Shown here in pieces: positions 47,951-60,180 of a stretch of DNA of 64,000 nucleotides. The translations under genes and the position numbers were made by a program. The stretch's first letter is position 1. Each line of letters opens with the position of its first letter. A model generated the notes under the pieces. The model searched no databases, had not been told where the DNA came from, and saw only the letters and a program-made list of their open reading frames with translations. The stretch comes from Strigamia acuminata (taxonomy: Eukaryota; Arthropoda; Chilopoda; Geophilomorpha; Linotaeniidae). Location of the stretch: contig OX442320.1 in NCBI GenBank assembly GCA_949358305.1, positions 11,424,259 through 11,488,258 of the forward strand, in the 5' to 3' direction.

Positions 47951-50740
47951 ATTCGAATTCTCCTTTTTACTTCCTTTCAACACTTAACAAATTCCTATTT
48001 CCAACTCTAATAAAATTCCAAACACAAATTACCAAAAACCAAAAACTCCACAAACATATAAACAAACCAAAACAAATTTTAATTTGCCAAACCCCACATA
48101 CAAAACACACACATACGGGTACCACGAAAACATCCAATTTCAATTAACTCAAATTAAATAATATTTAATATTATTTAATAATTTCTAAAAAGAAGAGAGA
48201 AAAATTAAAGAAAAATTAAAAATTGAGCTACCTCGTTAATTCCACGAATTATCTGTCAAACCAGTTTGAAAAAGTGTAAACGCGCCGTACAGCAAACACG
48301 CAACGATGCAGTGAATATTAAAACAAAACGACCCGAGGATTATCCGCCATTAAACAAACGGGCAATTAACATTTGCAGCCTAAGGACAGGCAAATAAAGA
48401 GCGCCATCGGGCGGAAGAAGCGCCATAATTACCTGAAAATGAAAAGAAATGCGCACGCATGCGCACGCCGCTTTATCGCAATGTGCGCATGCTCGGCTGC
48501 ATTTAATGTCCAAACAACTAATATGAGAGTACAATTATACACGTTGGCGTGCACATCTCTGCAAACTCGCTTTATATTTTCCTTTCAACGCGTTCCGGGC
48601 GACATTTTCTTCCCTCTTCCTTTCTCTGCGCGTTCGCGTTCGCTTTATGGCGCCGCGTCTGCCCGCTGCCGCGGCTTGTAACGCGGGCAATAAAAGAGCG
48701 CAGTAAATAAATAGTTGCACTAAATGTCGTTTGGGGAAGTCCTATATTGCTGGCCCTTCTTCTTATCATTGGTGCTGTACTTGTTATGTGGCAACACTAA
48801 TGCAATAACAAGCATCACCTAATTGAAACATCACTTTGAACCGCAACTCAAACGGTGTTGCTTCGCTGCATATCAACGCATCAACATGAAAAAACAATGG
48901 CCCGTGCACGTGGACGGGGAGCAGAGCATCAGAGCAGCATAGCAGAATAGCAGATACTCGTTGAGGGCAATTACAGCCTTTGGATTACGGCTCGTTAATT
49001 ATGGGGATAATAAACAACCCAATCTGCACTCGTTGGTTGGATCAACGTGGACAAATAATTTTGTGCAACACATGGCTTGTTGTGTTGTGTGAGCTTATCG
49101 TAAATGATGCTTTAAGGTGAATTCATTCATCAGCACTGCGTGTTTGTCAAACATTTCGCTTTTTCTCACACTTTTTAAACAAATTTCCCATTTTTCATCT
49201 TGTTTTACACATTTTTGTGCTTTTTCCGACTATTTTAAAACAAACTTTGGCTTTTCCGACAACGACAAGTACTTTTCCCTTATACCTAGAAGTGTAGTGG
49301 AAAACTTATAACTCTAATGGAGCTTACACTATAACTGAAAATAGCGTAGCCAATCAGGTAGTTTTCCACTACTTACGTCACTGACTAAAAATTTGGATTA
49401 TCAATGACCTCTTTTGCCGCAGTTTTGAATTTTGAATTCGCGAAACACATGTGACAGTTTATCTAATTGTTTCTGCTTTGAATTCATTTAAATTCAAAAT
49501 AATAAAGTTGCAGCATTGTATTAAAACATTTAAAAACAAGAATTCTCTCTTTTTACGCTAACGAGACAATACTAGTTTCGGTAATCACATGACATGTATA
49601 AGGTTAAGTCTAATTTTGTAACTATAACATGAAACTTTAACCGCAACCCAAACTTTAACACTTTTACCTCACACTAAACATATGTCATTATTAGGAAAAA
49701 GTACCTGCCGCAAACTGTGTTTTTTTTTTTATTCTTATGATACTTGTTTCACTCAGTTTTTAGAATTTTTACACTTTTTCCCACAATTTTAGATTTTTAT
49801 ATTTCGTTTTGACAATTTTTTTAGTTTTCAAATTCATTTTCAATTTTTTTTTCTCTTACAAAAATTAAAATATAAACCTATCATATCACAATATAAGCTA
49901 CTTGCATTAATAGCCAATCCAAACTTTTCTGCATTGCACATTAAAACATGCAAACTAAATAATTAAAAATCCAACTTTGTAATTGTTGCATAACCATCCA
50001 CTCCAATGCCAAGACAAAATGGCCAAATTCAAATTCCTAAGCCACAAACTACACAACAAAAGAACACTCCTGAGAACCAAGTGCATGTTTCTGCGGTTTT
50101 CCACTCGACTACCAATTTAATTGCTCACCTGAATTCTAATCCCTCTTTACAAAAATGATAATCACGCAGACAACGAGAAAAGAAGAAAAAAAAATTCAAA
50201 CCAAATCCCTTCACCACTCCTCACACTCAAATTAAAACCTCCATCCATCTATACACGAACTCGTAAAATACAAAAAATCGTCTTTTACACTTTAAAAACA
50301 AAAACAATTTTTTTTCCAAAAAAAAAAAATTTATAAATTTTTTTTTTTGGAAAATTACTTTCACTTTGAATTTCCTCAGCCTAAAAACCCTTAAAAGCAA
50401 TAAATTTCTCGCTACATATCTTTTGTTCCATTTTTTTTTTATATATTTAATACAACACATGAAGGAAAAAAAAAGTGCTGAAATTGTCTTAGAGCTTTGT
50501 ACAGTTCTGTTTTGGATATTGAAAATAATTCATGCATGCAACAAGACTTTCGTTTTCTTGCATGGCTGGCCCATAATAAAAATGCAAAGATTAAAATAGA
50601 AAAGAAAAAAAGAAAGAAGAAAAAAAAAAGCCGAAAAAAATTTCTTCATGTCTTATGAGAAAATCAATATCTGTTGATTCCATGCACACTCAATATAAAC
50701 ATTTCTTTATGAATAAACTACAAAAATAATAAAAACCTAC
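47951..50740. other. non-coding stretch with a CpG-rich patch
   Basis: C/A-rich to 48120. The interval 48270-48700 is unusually CpG-rich (GCGCATGCGCACGCCGC, GCGTTCGCGTTCGC), which could be a promoter/CpG island or an old GC-rich MITE. A 13-bp GTAGTGGAAAACT inverted repeat spans 49294-49372. No exon was found. Confidence 0.45.
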
Positions 50741-50776
50741 CTTGCACTTGATGTTGTCAATTGGCCAAATGGAAAC
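50741..50776 (-). CDS. probable 36-nt internal microexon of an unidentified minus-strand gene
   Basis: On the minus strand the segment is preceded by TGACTAATTAATCTTTGTTGTTGCAG, which contains a branch-point-like CTAAT and a T-rich tract, and is followed by GTAGGTTTTT. It has exactly 12 codons, VSIWPIDNIKCK in phase 0, the phase left by the exon at 63468. Because 36 is a multiple of three, skipping it would keep the frame, so it could be an alternative cassette. One other frame is open (FPFGQLTTSSA) and the third has a stop. The protein was not recognised. Small size makes this less certain than the splice signals alone suggest. Confidence 0.55.
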
Positions 50777-51338
50777 CTGCAACAACAAAGATTAATTAGT
50801 CATCAGTGTCAAACATTCTATTGTTTCAAAACAACAATGACGATGTGTCCCCTAGTGACCATTTTCCTTAATTAATAAAAACTTTTTAAAACCTAACATT
50901 TGAAAGAATAAAGAGTATTGATCCTTCGGAGAAACGTGCATAAATCGTTTTTAGTGTTTATTTTGCGCACACAATCCGTAGGAACCCAGAAAGCCCGAAA
51001 AGTCCATAGAATACGAGCATCTAATCCTAATCCATGAAATACGGTAGTTAAGTTTTGCTGCTTTTAGTGTAAAGTAAGGGACCAAGCAGTCGACTGAGCC
51101 ATAGGCCCATTGGGGATTGACCTCCTAGAACACGTGGATCACGCAACGGTTGTGTATCATGCTATTCCTTCTGGTGTAGGCCTTCAATGCCGCTATCGCT
51201 CTTTCTTTGTCCTTTGAGGTTTTTGTTTTGTTTTGTCCTCGACTTGAGCGATAGCAAAATATATCACTTGTAGATTGCCCTTAATTTTATACCGACTAGA
51301 ATATATCGGCTAGGAACGACTCACCGTGCCGATACAAT

Positions 51339-51392
51339 GATGTCCTAACTCCAATTGGTTGAGCCGTATCACTGGTGTAGTAGCACAAAAAA
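51339..51392 (+). repeat. 54-bp dispersed repeat, identical inverted copy at 38145
   Basis: GATGTCCTAACTCCAATTGG through GTAGCACAAAAAA is the exact reverse complement of 38145-38198. Similarity fades on each side. See the entry at 38145 for the family. Confidence 0.8.
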
Positions 51393-52869
51393 AGTAGCCC
51401 ATAACACCAAATTGTAATCTAACTAGACAAAACAACCAATAAAAAACTAAACCTTTGTTTACCTGCCAAAAGAAACCAACAAACTAAGCTAACATTTTTT
51501 GATTGATTAAAAGGGGAAAAAGCAGATTTAGCAAATTAAATAAATATTTCTTGTGGTGACAACATAAGTACAGTAACTTAATTTATTATTTTATTAATTT
51601 CTAATAAAAAAAATTTAAACAATAGGCTTAAAAAGATTTTCTCTAATTAGGATCAACAGTTTGTCCACCTTGTAAGTCTTACATATCTCAATCTCAGTCT
51701 TTGAATATTTTTGAATATCTTTGGTACAAGTCGAGAAGATGTAGCGCCAAATGCGAAACAGCAATTTCTCCAGCATTTGTGAAATGATCTAAGCAACATT
51801 TTAATTAAATTTGAATTAACCAAAAACCAGTAAGAAAAGGCAAATGCCCTTAAAACCTTTTGCAACCACTCTTGTGCACAATAAAAATGGTTGTAAATAC
51901 AAACCACAAACTTTGCCCATAACCATTGCCATGGCAATTAGAACATGAGGCCAATTCTCCAGAGCAAAGTCCCTGGCTAACTTCCATTTAGCCAAAAAGC
52001 AACATTAACTTACTCGAGTGATTAAGCAAACACTTACTCACCCCTACAACCCACCTCACCTCACTCTTCGCTGCTCAACCTCGACACCACAGACTACATC
52101 TCTTCTGTCCATTAAATATTCTTATTGACTCCATTCGCTGGCCTATGGAATCTTGGAAAACACGCGCCATTAGTGCACGCAACATCGAATAAGATGAGCC
52201 CAAATTGGCCAACATGCCTCGCATTTTATGTCCAACAAGTCAAGGTATAAAAATTACGCCTCTTTTAATTCCATCATGTCCACGCAAATGTCCAACGACC
52301 AATGCCCATCTTTTTCAATTACAACATCATCTGCTCTTAACGGTTAACGCCGCTTTTTGAATATCTTTTTTCCTCCACTAAATCTTGAGCGGCTGCTCCT
52401 GCTCGAATCAAGCTCTTAGTTTAATAGCTTCTAAGAAGAGCATTAAAATGGTAAAATGCTATTTAAACAAGGAATTAGCCTTCCTAATTAGCTCATTTTG
52501 CCCAATTTATGCAGTCAAACTGCAATCGTTGCAATTGCAGTGAGTCAAATGCCAAACTCCATTCTTTAAGTCAATATCTTATTATAGAAGATATATCTAG
52601 GAATGTTCCATCGGCTTCAAAGCATCAGAATGTACATTTCATTTCCCTCTTTTCGCTAAGAAATATCCATTAATTGCTTCGCACTGCCCAAGGTCTCATT
52701 TCCTTTCCACCTATTTTTCTTCCGGGTTCTCAAGTCAATAAACCACATAAGAATAGAATCCAATCTAAATGCATGTTGCCGGATCAATAATCTTGCAAGA
52801 GATGCGCAGATAGGCCAACAACCAACAGCTAAATGCTAGAAAATTAACTTAGCCCACCTGCATAAATAT

Positions 52870-52972
52870 ATTGAACTGACACACGAATATATTCAAAACA
52901 TGATCAAAGTTTTTGTAAATCAAAACTCTTCGTGATGCGTCAGATCACTCGCAACGCCACATGACGTTGCGA
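52870..52972. repeat. dispersed repeat block, second copy
   Basis: Matches 13003-13101 in the order AACTGACACA, AAACATGATCAA, TTTGTAAAT, CTCTTCGTGATGCGTCAGAT and CACTCG, in the same orientation. The ATGACGTTGCGAC right end also resembles the first copy. Confidence 0.7.
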
Positions 52973-53857
52973 CAAAGTAGGATGCTTTATTATCTTAAAC
53001 TCTCATTGGTTGGGCATATCGCAAGCTCAAGAATACTTATAATTCTCAACTAATAAAGAATAACCACTTTTCTATTTGTATTCATAATGCAATGGAAGTT
53101 AAATTATTTATGTCTTTAAGATATCTTCAGAGAATGTAAAAATCCAAGCGAGACAAACTGCAGGCGGAGTCCCAGACCGGGATTTACAGTTATGGACATG
53201 AATTGCTGTCAAGATCACACTTGCACCTGGGAGCAATAGCAGGCATGAAATCAAGTTGGCAAATGAATTGCCGGTTTAAAGCAAAGGGCAATTAGGACCT
53301 AAGCAGGAGGGAATCGTGCGCCCAAATTCACAACATTCCGCACAAATCTCATCAATTGGGCGCACATTCATTCCCCTTCCCTTCCCTTTCCGCCGCATTT
53401 CAAGCCCCACAATCACCTGTGACAATCACCTCCAGACCTGAATCCAATACTTTAAAATGGCACCGTTAGACTTTCCCTTTAAGTCACATCACAAGCAGAG
53501 ATTGGTGCAGTGACCAGCTGTTCAAGAGCAACGCGGCCAAATTACTCTCACTGTCCACATTCCACGAGTGAACGAGCGACTGCCTCGGAGGACACCTGCA
53601 CAAAAATGTTCAATTTTCGACACAATATGAATCTTCTTCAACTCAATGTCGCCCATCTTCTTTCATCTCGCTCTTGCTATTGTTTACTACAATTGCTACA
53701 ATAATACGGTCATGCCTTGTGCTTATGGACTTATCCAATGTCCCAGGAGCCACTTCCTCTCCTGCGTCCAACACATTTCACAAGACATGTTGTAGACCAT
53801 CATTTGTTTAGTACAACGACATTATCATTGTTGTAACGGTCTAATGGCGTAGAATAA

Positions 53858-53890
53858 CATGCGTCAGATCATTCGCAACGCCACATGACG
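53858..53890. repeat. dispersed repeat block, short third copy
   Basis: ATGCGTCAGATCATTCGCAA and CGCCACATGACG repeat the core of 52939-52968 about 0.9 kb away in the same orientation. Confidence 0.6.
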
Positions 53891-55290
53891 TGTTTGTCTT
53901 TGTTCTTCGTTTACTTTAGATTGACTTTATTCATACATCGTTACATCAAGAGCCAATCTGGCCATAATCATAACAAAAAGCCAGTGCTGCTCACTGTAGC
54001 ATTGTTTTTCAAGTTGTCTTTGGAAATTTACAGCGTTGAAACATCCTACACGTCTTACACATTTCTCTCACGTCCCGTTCTAGTTCTGACCACCACACTC
54101 GGCTCTTAAACCGCTGCAAAGTGGCTTTTTGCGCTTCTGGAGTCCTCTGGTCAATCAAAAACAACATTATGATGCTTGAAACTTCTTAGTAGACATTGCT
54201 GGACAGAAACCATCATTTGTAAGTGCAATGACATTATATTTAACATTGATTTTTTTCTCTATAATTTGCTCGTAAAAACGTATGAAAATAAATTAAAGAA
54301 TAAAAAAAGCGAAATAAAAACAAGAGAAATAAAAATAAAATGAAAAATTGAAAATAAAAATTTTTTCATTTTCTACAAAGAAGAAGAAGAAAGTTCAAGT
54401 GATGGCATAGCACTTTAGAGACTAAGCAAATTCAGCAAAAATTCTCCGAATTTCGCACATCCGACTACAGAGGATGCATTGGGCGTTAGAGAATTGCATT
54501 TTTATGGTTATTTTTACGAGATAGGAAGAGGAGGAAATGGGTGTATGTGTGATAGGTGCAAAGGCAAATAAAAGAGTTGAAAACCATCATCCAGCATTTT
54601 GCACAAGGAGAAAAAAAGGGGAAGGAAAGAGGAAGTGCAAAAACAGGAAACAACTTGATGACAATATAAAAGTGTCTGCAAGACGATTCGTCATAAATCT
54701 ATTACCAGCCGGGATCCGCGAATTCACAGAAATTGCTCATTTTTACGCTTTCTAATAAACAAATCTCTCGGAATCGTGTTGCACTTGAAAACGCCATTAA
54801 TTCGCATGCAAATGCAAACTTAAAGCGACAATAAAAATGAAATCCTCAACAAAACTCGTTGAATATTTGAGCGAAATAGAAATTCAAACTTCGCAGCTCG
54901 CTCGGAGGAGAAGGAAACTTTTCACCTGACACAAAAATCTCCTTCTGTTTGATATTCATAGCCGGCAAGACCTCAGCCATCTTTCCACTCAATATCGATT
55001 CAAATTCAATTCAAAATATCACCAAACTTTTACCACAAACTCAACAATGGAATTCAACTTCACCTTGTGCCCGACTAGAAAAACATAGAATAATAATACA
55101 CACCGTACAGATAGGAAACAATCCTTTCCATTGCTGGAAATGTTAATGGTATTCCCAATGAGCATGGGTTACATACTTCCCTTATGGTATTTGTTCTTAT
55201 GCAAAGTGCATTATGCAAAACAGTTTGTGAGCACCCCTCCTCATGATTTTGTACTGGCATTATTTTGATCGAAAGAAAAAATCCAAATTA

Positions 55291-55328
55291 AAAGTTCTTC
55301 CGAAGACTTAAGTCTTAGGAAGAACTTT
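55291..55328. repeat. 38-bp near-perfect palindrome
   Basis: AAAGTTCTTCCGAAGACTT is followed directly by AAGTCTTAGGAAGAACTTT. The halves are reverse complements with a single mismatched pair and no loop. No known operator or RNA was recognised. Confidence 0.85.
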
Positions 55329-56232
55329 AATTTGCTGCATTAAAATTTCAAAGCCAAATAATACAAATTTAATGAGAATCACAAGTATGTTTTTTTTTAT
55401 AATTATAGTACAGCCATAAATAAACAATAAAAGTAAAAAAATTTTTAGAAAATAAAAATAAAAAGCTGCAGTTAGGTCTCCTCGTGAAATGGAAGTGGCC
55501 ACATGAGAATAACTAACAAACTTAATGCATTTTCTAATTTTTTAAAATAATCTTCTGCTTAGAGCCACCATTTTGCATGCAAAACTGTTTCAAACAACTT
55601 TAGCCATATTGCAAAGCTTCAACATTTTCTCGCCATAATTTGTCCAATTGCATTGTTTTAATGACACTCATCAAGCACAATGGACGCAGCTGAGTCTAAT
55701 TCCTTTTTATTGGTCACTAGACCATTCCAACAGTGCTCTTGCCAATGCCACAGCTAAACTTTTGCCCCGACTTAAATTATTTCTAATGAGCAAACTTTGG
55801 CTAAATTGCACTTTAACAAATTTCAATTTCTCAACTTATTCTACTCTAATAAACCCTCATTTCCTCCCCCTTATCCATTGCGAGGCATTCCTTTAAGCTC
55901 ATCTGAATCGATCCCTGCGAATCATACACATTCCTCCCATCAATTAACATCTAATTACTTTACACCCATTTTTACTGAATAAATCAAATTCCACTTAACG
56001 AGATTACTACTCGCTTCCCACAATTCTCATCTCTTCTCTCGCTCGGACGTTCCGCCGGTGCCCGATAAATCCTCTTACCATAAATCCTTCATTAAACCGG
56101 GTCTCCATTACTGCGCGAGGCGATAACAGCAACTTTGGCGCATCATCAACCGCCAGTATCGTGCCATTCAATTTCCATCATGGCGGAACGACTACGCAAT
56201 AACCATCGGCACATCACAAGCTCAAGGATACT

Positions 56233-56400
56233 GTGACTGATATGGTCTTCGCTAGTGCAATCAGGGGACTGAAGACACTAGTTTGGGACGCATACTCACG
56301 TAAATAACAAAAACTCCCCTAATATTGGTTGGTTGGCCTTTATTATGTTGTCTCGTTGTATGGGGAATCCCGTTACCCGTTGCGGGGGTGCCACGGTAAC
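56233..56400 (+). repeat. LTR-like dispersed repeat, copy B
   Basis: Starts GTGACTGATATGGTCTTCG and runs through CTCCCCTAATATTGGTTGGT and CCCGTTACCCGTTGCGGGGG to GCCACG. It is very similar to the copy at 57347-57508 over the whole length. The reverse strand carries AATAAAGGCCAACC, which could be a polyadenylation signal. Both B and C lose similarity at the same right-hand point. Confidence 0.7.
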
Positions 56401-57346
56401 CAATGTGTGAGAATGTTAGAACAACCGTTCACGATGATTGTAGTTACAAGACTGTTTATTTCAATTAGATACAGAACAAATCAGGTAAAGGGCCGGAATA
56501 GACCCCCCAACCTAACCTAGTTTAGTCATTTCATTTGTTTCTGTAACCACTTACAACCAGGCGTTTAAAAGGTGCGTACCTATACACTTGTTTATTTAGA
56601 AGATCAAATGCAATAACTGGGTGCTAAAATGGACACTTAGAATCCATCAGAGTCGCGCATCAAGGTCTAACTAACATCTAAGTCAGTAAACTAATTTGGC
56701 CCGCTCGCCTTTAAAAGAGTGATAAAAGCAGCGCATCTGCCACTATTTCTATTTATTTCCCATTGGGCACCTCTATCATTTTTCCACCTGCACCTTATAT
56801 CCTCTTACATTAGTTTCATACCGGTACTTAACCAGGAAAACTTGTTGCTCGGCTCGGTCGAATCGATTTGTAAGACGTTCCATGAAAAAACGCACGCAAC
56901 TGATGAGCTGCAAATGAAATGTTTATTTTTCCATTCACATTTATGGGAGATATAGACTCCGCTTAATCACATTTCCATAATTCAAAGAGTTAATCAAATT
57001 AAAGTGAACCTATTACCTTTAAATGCAAATATTGCTCAACACACCAATTAAAAATCATCGGCAAATCTCAAATGATGAATTACGGAACTATTCGAACCCA
57101 TCAAATTAACATACGCGTCATTTAATCAACACAATCAATAAGCAAACTTAAAGGAAAACCAATTCCCAATCAACAGAGTTTTTGTCAAACCAGTCTATTG
57201 AGGCTCCCTTAGATCACCTTACTCACTGGATACATCTAGCAACACACTCATGGCTTTATTACGAACATGTGACCAGGTGGACACTGCCATCTGGTGATAA
57301 ATTTTAGAACTGAATTATACGAAACCATATTTACATTCAACAAATT
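56401..57346. other. non-coding spacer between LTR-like copies
   Basis: Mixed DNA with no recognised domain. It might include remnants of the element to which the flanking LTR-like repeats belong, but no gag, pol or env motif was seen. Confidence 0.4.
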
Positions 57347-57508
57347 GTGACTGGTATGGTCTTCGTTAGTGCAAACAGGGGACTGAAGACTAGTTTGGGA
57401 CGCATACTCACTTAAATAACGAGAACTCCCCTAATATTGGTTGGTTGGCCTTTATTAACGTTGTCTAGGGGTATGGGAAATCCCGCTACCCGTTGCGGGG
57501 GTGCCACG
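57347..57508 (+). repeat. LTR-like dispersed repeat, copy C
   Basis: Starts GTGACTGGTATGGTCTTCG and ends GCCACG like copy B, 1.1 kb to its left in the same orientation. A direct-repeat pair at this spacing could be the LTRs of a short non-autonomous element, but the interior shows no primer site or purine tract that I can assign. Confidence 0.7.
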
Positions 57509-58592
57509 AAGGGCTTGGAAGACAATCCAACACCATCCATACGACGGAAGTAATAACTAGAATAAACAATACCACAATAGAAAGCAATTCCCATCAAGAG
57601 ATGGCACTAAAAACACAGCAAACAATCCCCTCTTCATGTATACTCCAAACCGATTCAACGTTGTCCTAACTCCTATTGGTACTGTGTCCCCTCTAAATGT
57701 TTTTTATACTAAGCTTGATGTGTATTTGTCGACATTTCGTTGTAGAAGTGCCAAATGTGGTCATCCTTAGCCTCCAAGTGTATAAATTTGTCGAAATGAA
57801 TGCGCTTCAATTAGCCTGCATTGTGCGTGATCCCCTGGTGGTGAAAGCGGAGAATTATTTACATCAAATTTCTCTCGACAAAGACGGCCTGATTGGGAAC
57901 AAAGACTGCTGATTGGACCATTCAAGTCCCCAGGCATTCGTACCGATTCGTGCCGAGAGACCAGATTAATCAATCAGTTGCGGATATCTGGTGGCAATGC
58001 ACAGACTCCTTGCCTATGTCAACACCGGCATCAAATAACGTCTTGTACATGACAACATAAGACAAATAAAAAGAAATAAGTGAATACACGGTACTGTATT
58101 TGACTATTACATTTCAAATGCCGGATCACTTTAACAAATACCCGACAATGTTGAAAATGTAATTACGCCATAATTAATTCAAATTCCTATTTGAAACTAA
58201 AACCATAAGACGCGATCTTTGTTTCCAAAGGCTTTTCCATCGTTTCTAGTAATCGTCATCAATGTTAATGTTATTTGAAGGAACTCTTATAATTTGAGTT
58301 GAGTGAAGAGTTTCGCATGATACACCCGCATCGCTCGGTCAATATACAATTAAAATCAGTGATTTTGTTACGTGTGAATTGGGGAAAGAAACACATAATA
58401 ATTATTTGGTTTCAGCGAGGTCTGAGCGCGTAACAATATTTAATTCTTCATAGAACGAACGATGCCTGACATTTTCAACTATTTCGTGTGACTAAATGAC
58501 CATTCCAAGAACCATTTTTGCTCGATGAGTTGCAAGTCACACCGCAAGGACACCTAAGAGCTTTCGCGCCGTGTTTCTGTCGTAGTCCTGGA
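57509..58592. other. non-coding stretch
   Basis: Includes a fragment of the TGTCCTAACTCC family at 57643-57680. The frame at 57697-57912 has no recognisable domain. Nothing else is seen. Confidence 0.45.
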
Positions 58593-58642
58593 TGGCTCGG
58601 TGGTCTGGTGCATCTGTGGTTCGATTCCCAGTCCTGGTTTTT
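58593..58642 (+). ncRNA. tRNA-like pol III promoter remnant
   Basis: TGGCTCGGTGG at 58593-58603 fits an A box apart from one base. GGTTCGATTCC at 58618-58628 is a perfect B box, and a T run at 58638-58642 could terminate transcription. The boxes are only 14 bases apart and no acceptor stem pairs, so a functional tRNA is excluded. It may be a deleted tRNA gene or a SINE head. GTCCTGG occurs on both sides (58585-58591 and 58631-58637). Confidence 0.35.
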
Positions 58643-59819
58643 CCTTCCGTCAATGAGTTATTGATCGTTTTCGTTGAATACGCTGCAATTTACCATCCGA
58701 GTGCATTGATTTTCGACAGAATATCATAAAAATAACACAAAAATCTAAATTTACATCTCATTTTTTTTTTAAAAAATTATTATCATTATCTTTTTTTTTT
58801 TTTTTAATTAAAGCTAAATCTGAGCTGTTTCTTTCTGAAACTCAGACCCCTCATCTGCCTGCAATCTATCCATCTCTATCTCTCTCTATCTCCACCCTCA
58901 TCACGCAATTCCGCTCTTCCTCCCTTCTCGGTCGCCCTATTATCGATCAGCGAATTCCCACGTGAGATCCGCACATAATTACATTTCTGTTTGTCAGCAA
59001 AACATATTCAACTCCATAACCCGGTGAATTATTCACACGCTTTTATTTTTAACGTTGAAATGCGCCATCTGGCGTCAAATTCCAGCTGTCAGTCAATTCA
59101 AAGTCGAAAATACACAATTAGTCGGAATTAACTGAATCAAATTTTTTTTATGTATATATATATTTTTTTTTATATAATAAAAAGAGAATTTTTCGTGCGG
59201 AATTGATGGTGGGGTTGCGAACGAAGTTACTTATCGACGCGTTTTGAAGATGCATCAACACTATTCAAGATGGAAGCCAAAAAGTTGCGACTAAATTATT
59301 TCCTTCCATTCTTTTCGAAGATGGCGCGGCGCCAACTTAGATAAAGACGCAAAACTGGACTCGTTATTTTATCTCGTGGACCCTCCCATCCGGGTTCCGA
59401 GCGCCAAATATTTTTGATTAAATTATATAAAAAAAAATTATATTAAATGTGGGGAAATTGTTTTTGCTCGTTTTCGGTGTGTTTAAATTAGATTTTATCA
59501 TTTTTATCTAAAAGGTCGTTTTGTGTACAAAACGTCTTAACGTTTTGGAATATAATGCGCTTATGAATGCCGATGAAAGTACCAATTATATTTTTAAGAC
59601 ATGTAAACAAAAAATTTAAAAAATATATACCGGCATGAGTTCTAAATAAATAAGTTTTTTTTTTTTTTTGGTTTTTTCCAATTATCTCAGAAATTTTGAA
59701 AAAAAATTCAGAAATTTTTTTTAATTTCGGAATAATTGTGAAAAAATTGTAAAAAAAAAAAAGTGGAAAAAAATGTAGACAAAATGGAAAAAATTGTAGA
59801 AAAAATAAAGAAAATTGTG
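58643..59819. other. non-coding stretch
   Basis: Contains T runs at 58760-58806, a TATATA tract near 59150 and GAAGATGGCGC at about 59318. It becomes T-rich before the next array. No gene is seen. Confidence 0.5.
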
Positions 59820-60180
59820 ATAAAAAAATCCAGAAAATTGTGCCAAAAAATCCAGAAAACTGAAAAATCCAGAAAATAGTGAAAAAATCCAGAAAATAGT
59901 GGAAAAATCCAGAAAATAGTGAAAAAATCCAGAAAATTGTGAAAAAATCCAGAAAATTGTGAAAAAATTCAGAAAATAGTGAAAATATCCAGAAAATAGC
60001 AAAAAAATCCAGAAAATAGCGAAAAAATCCAGAAAATAGTGAAAAAATCCAGAAAATAGTGGAAAAATCCAGAAAATAGTGAAAAAAATCCAGAAAATAG
60101 TGAAAAAATTTAGAAAATAGTGAAAAAATCCAGAAAATAGTGAGAGAGAAAAAAAACAGAAAATAGTGAAAATATCCCGA
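59820..60180. repeat. 20-bp tandem repeat, about 17 units
   Basis: Copies of AATCCAGAAAATAGTGAAAA, very regular from 59880 to 60140. The minus frame across it (59721-60002, Phe-rich) is a by-product. Confidence 0.93.

Larger units (their letters stand above)
50777..56232. other. long stretch, probable intron
   Basis: Contains the 54-bp repeat at 51339, dispersed blocks at 52870-52972 and 53858-53890, and a 38-bp palindrome at 55291. Short frames occur throughout but none has a recognisable domain. No further exon is called. Confidence 0.45.

Noticed and set aside
58593-58642. Functional tRNA gene
   Set aside because: A and B boxes too close, no anticodon arm, no acceptor-stem pairing.
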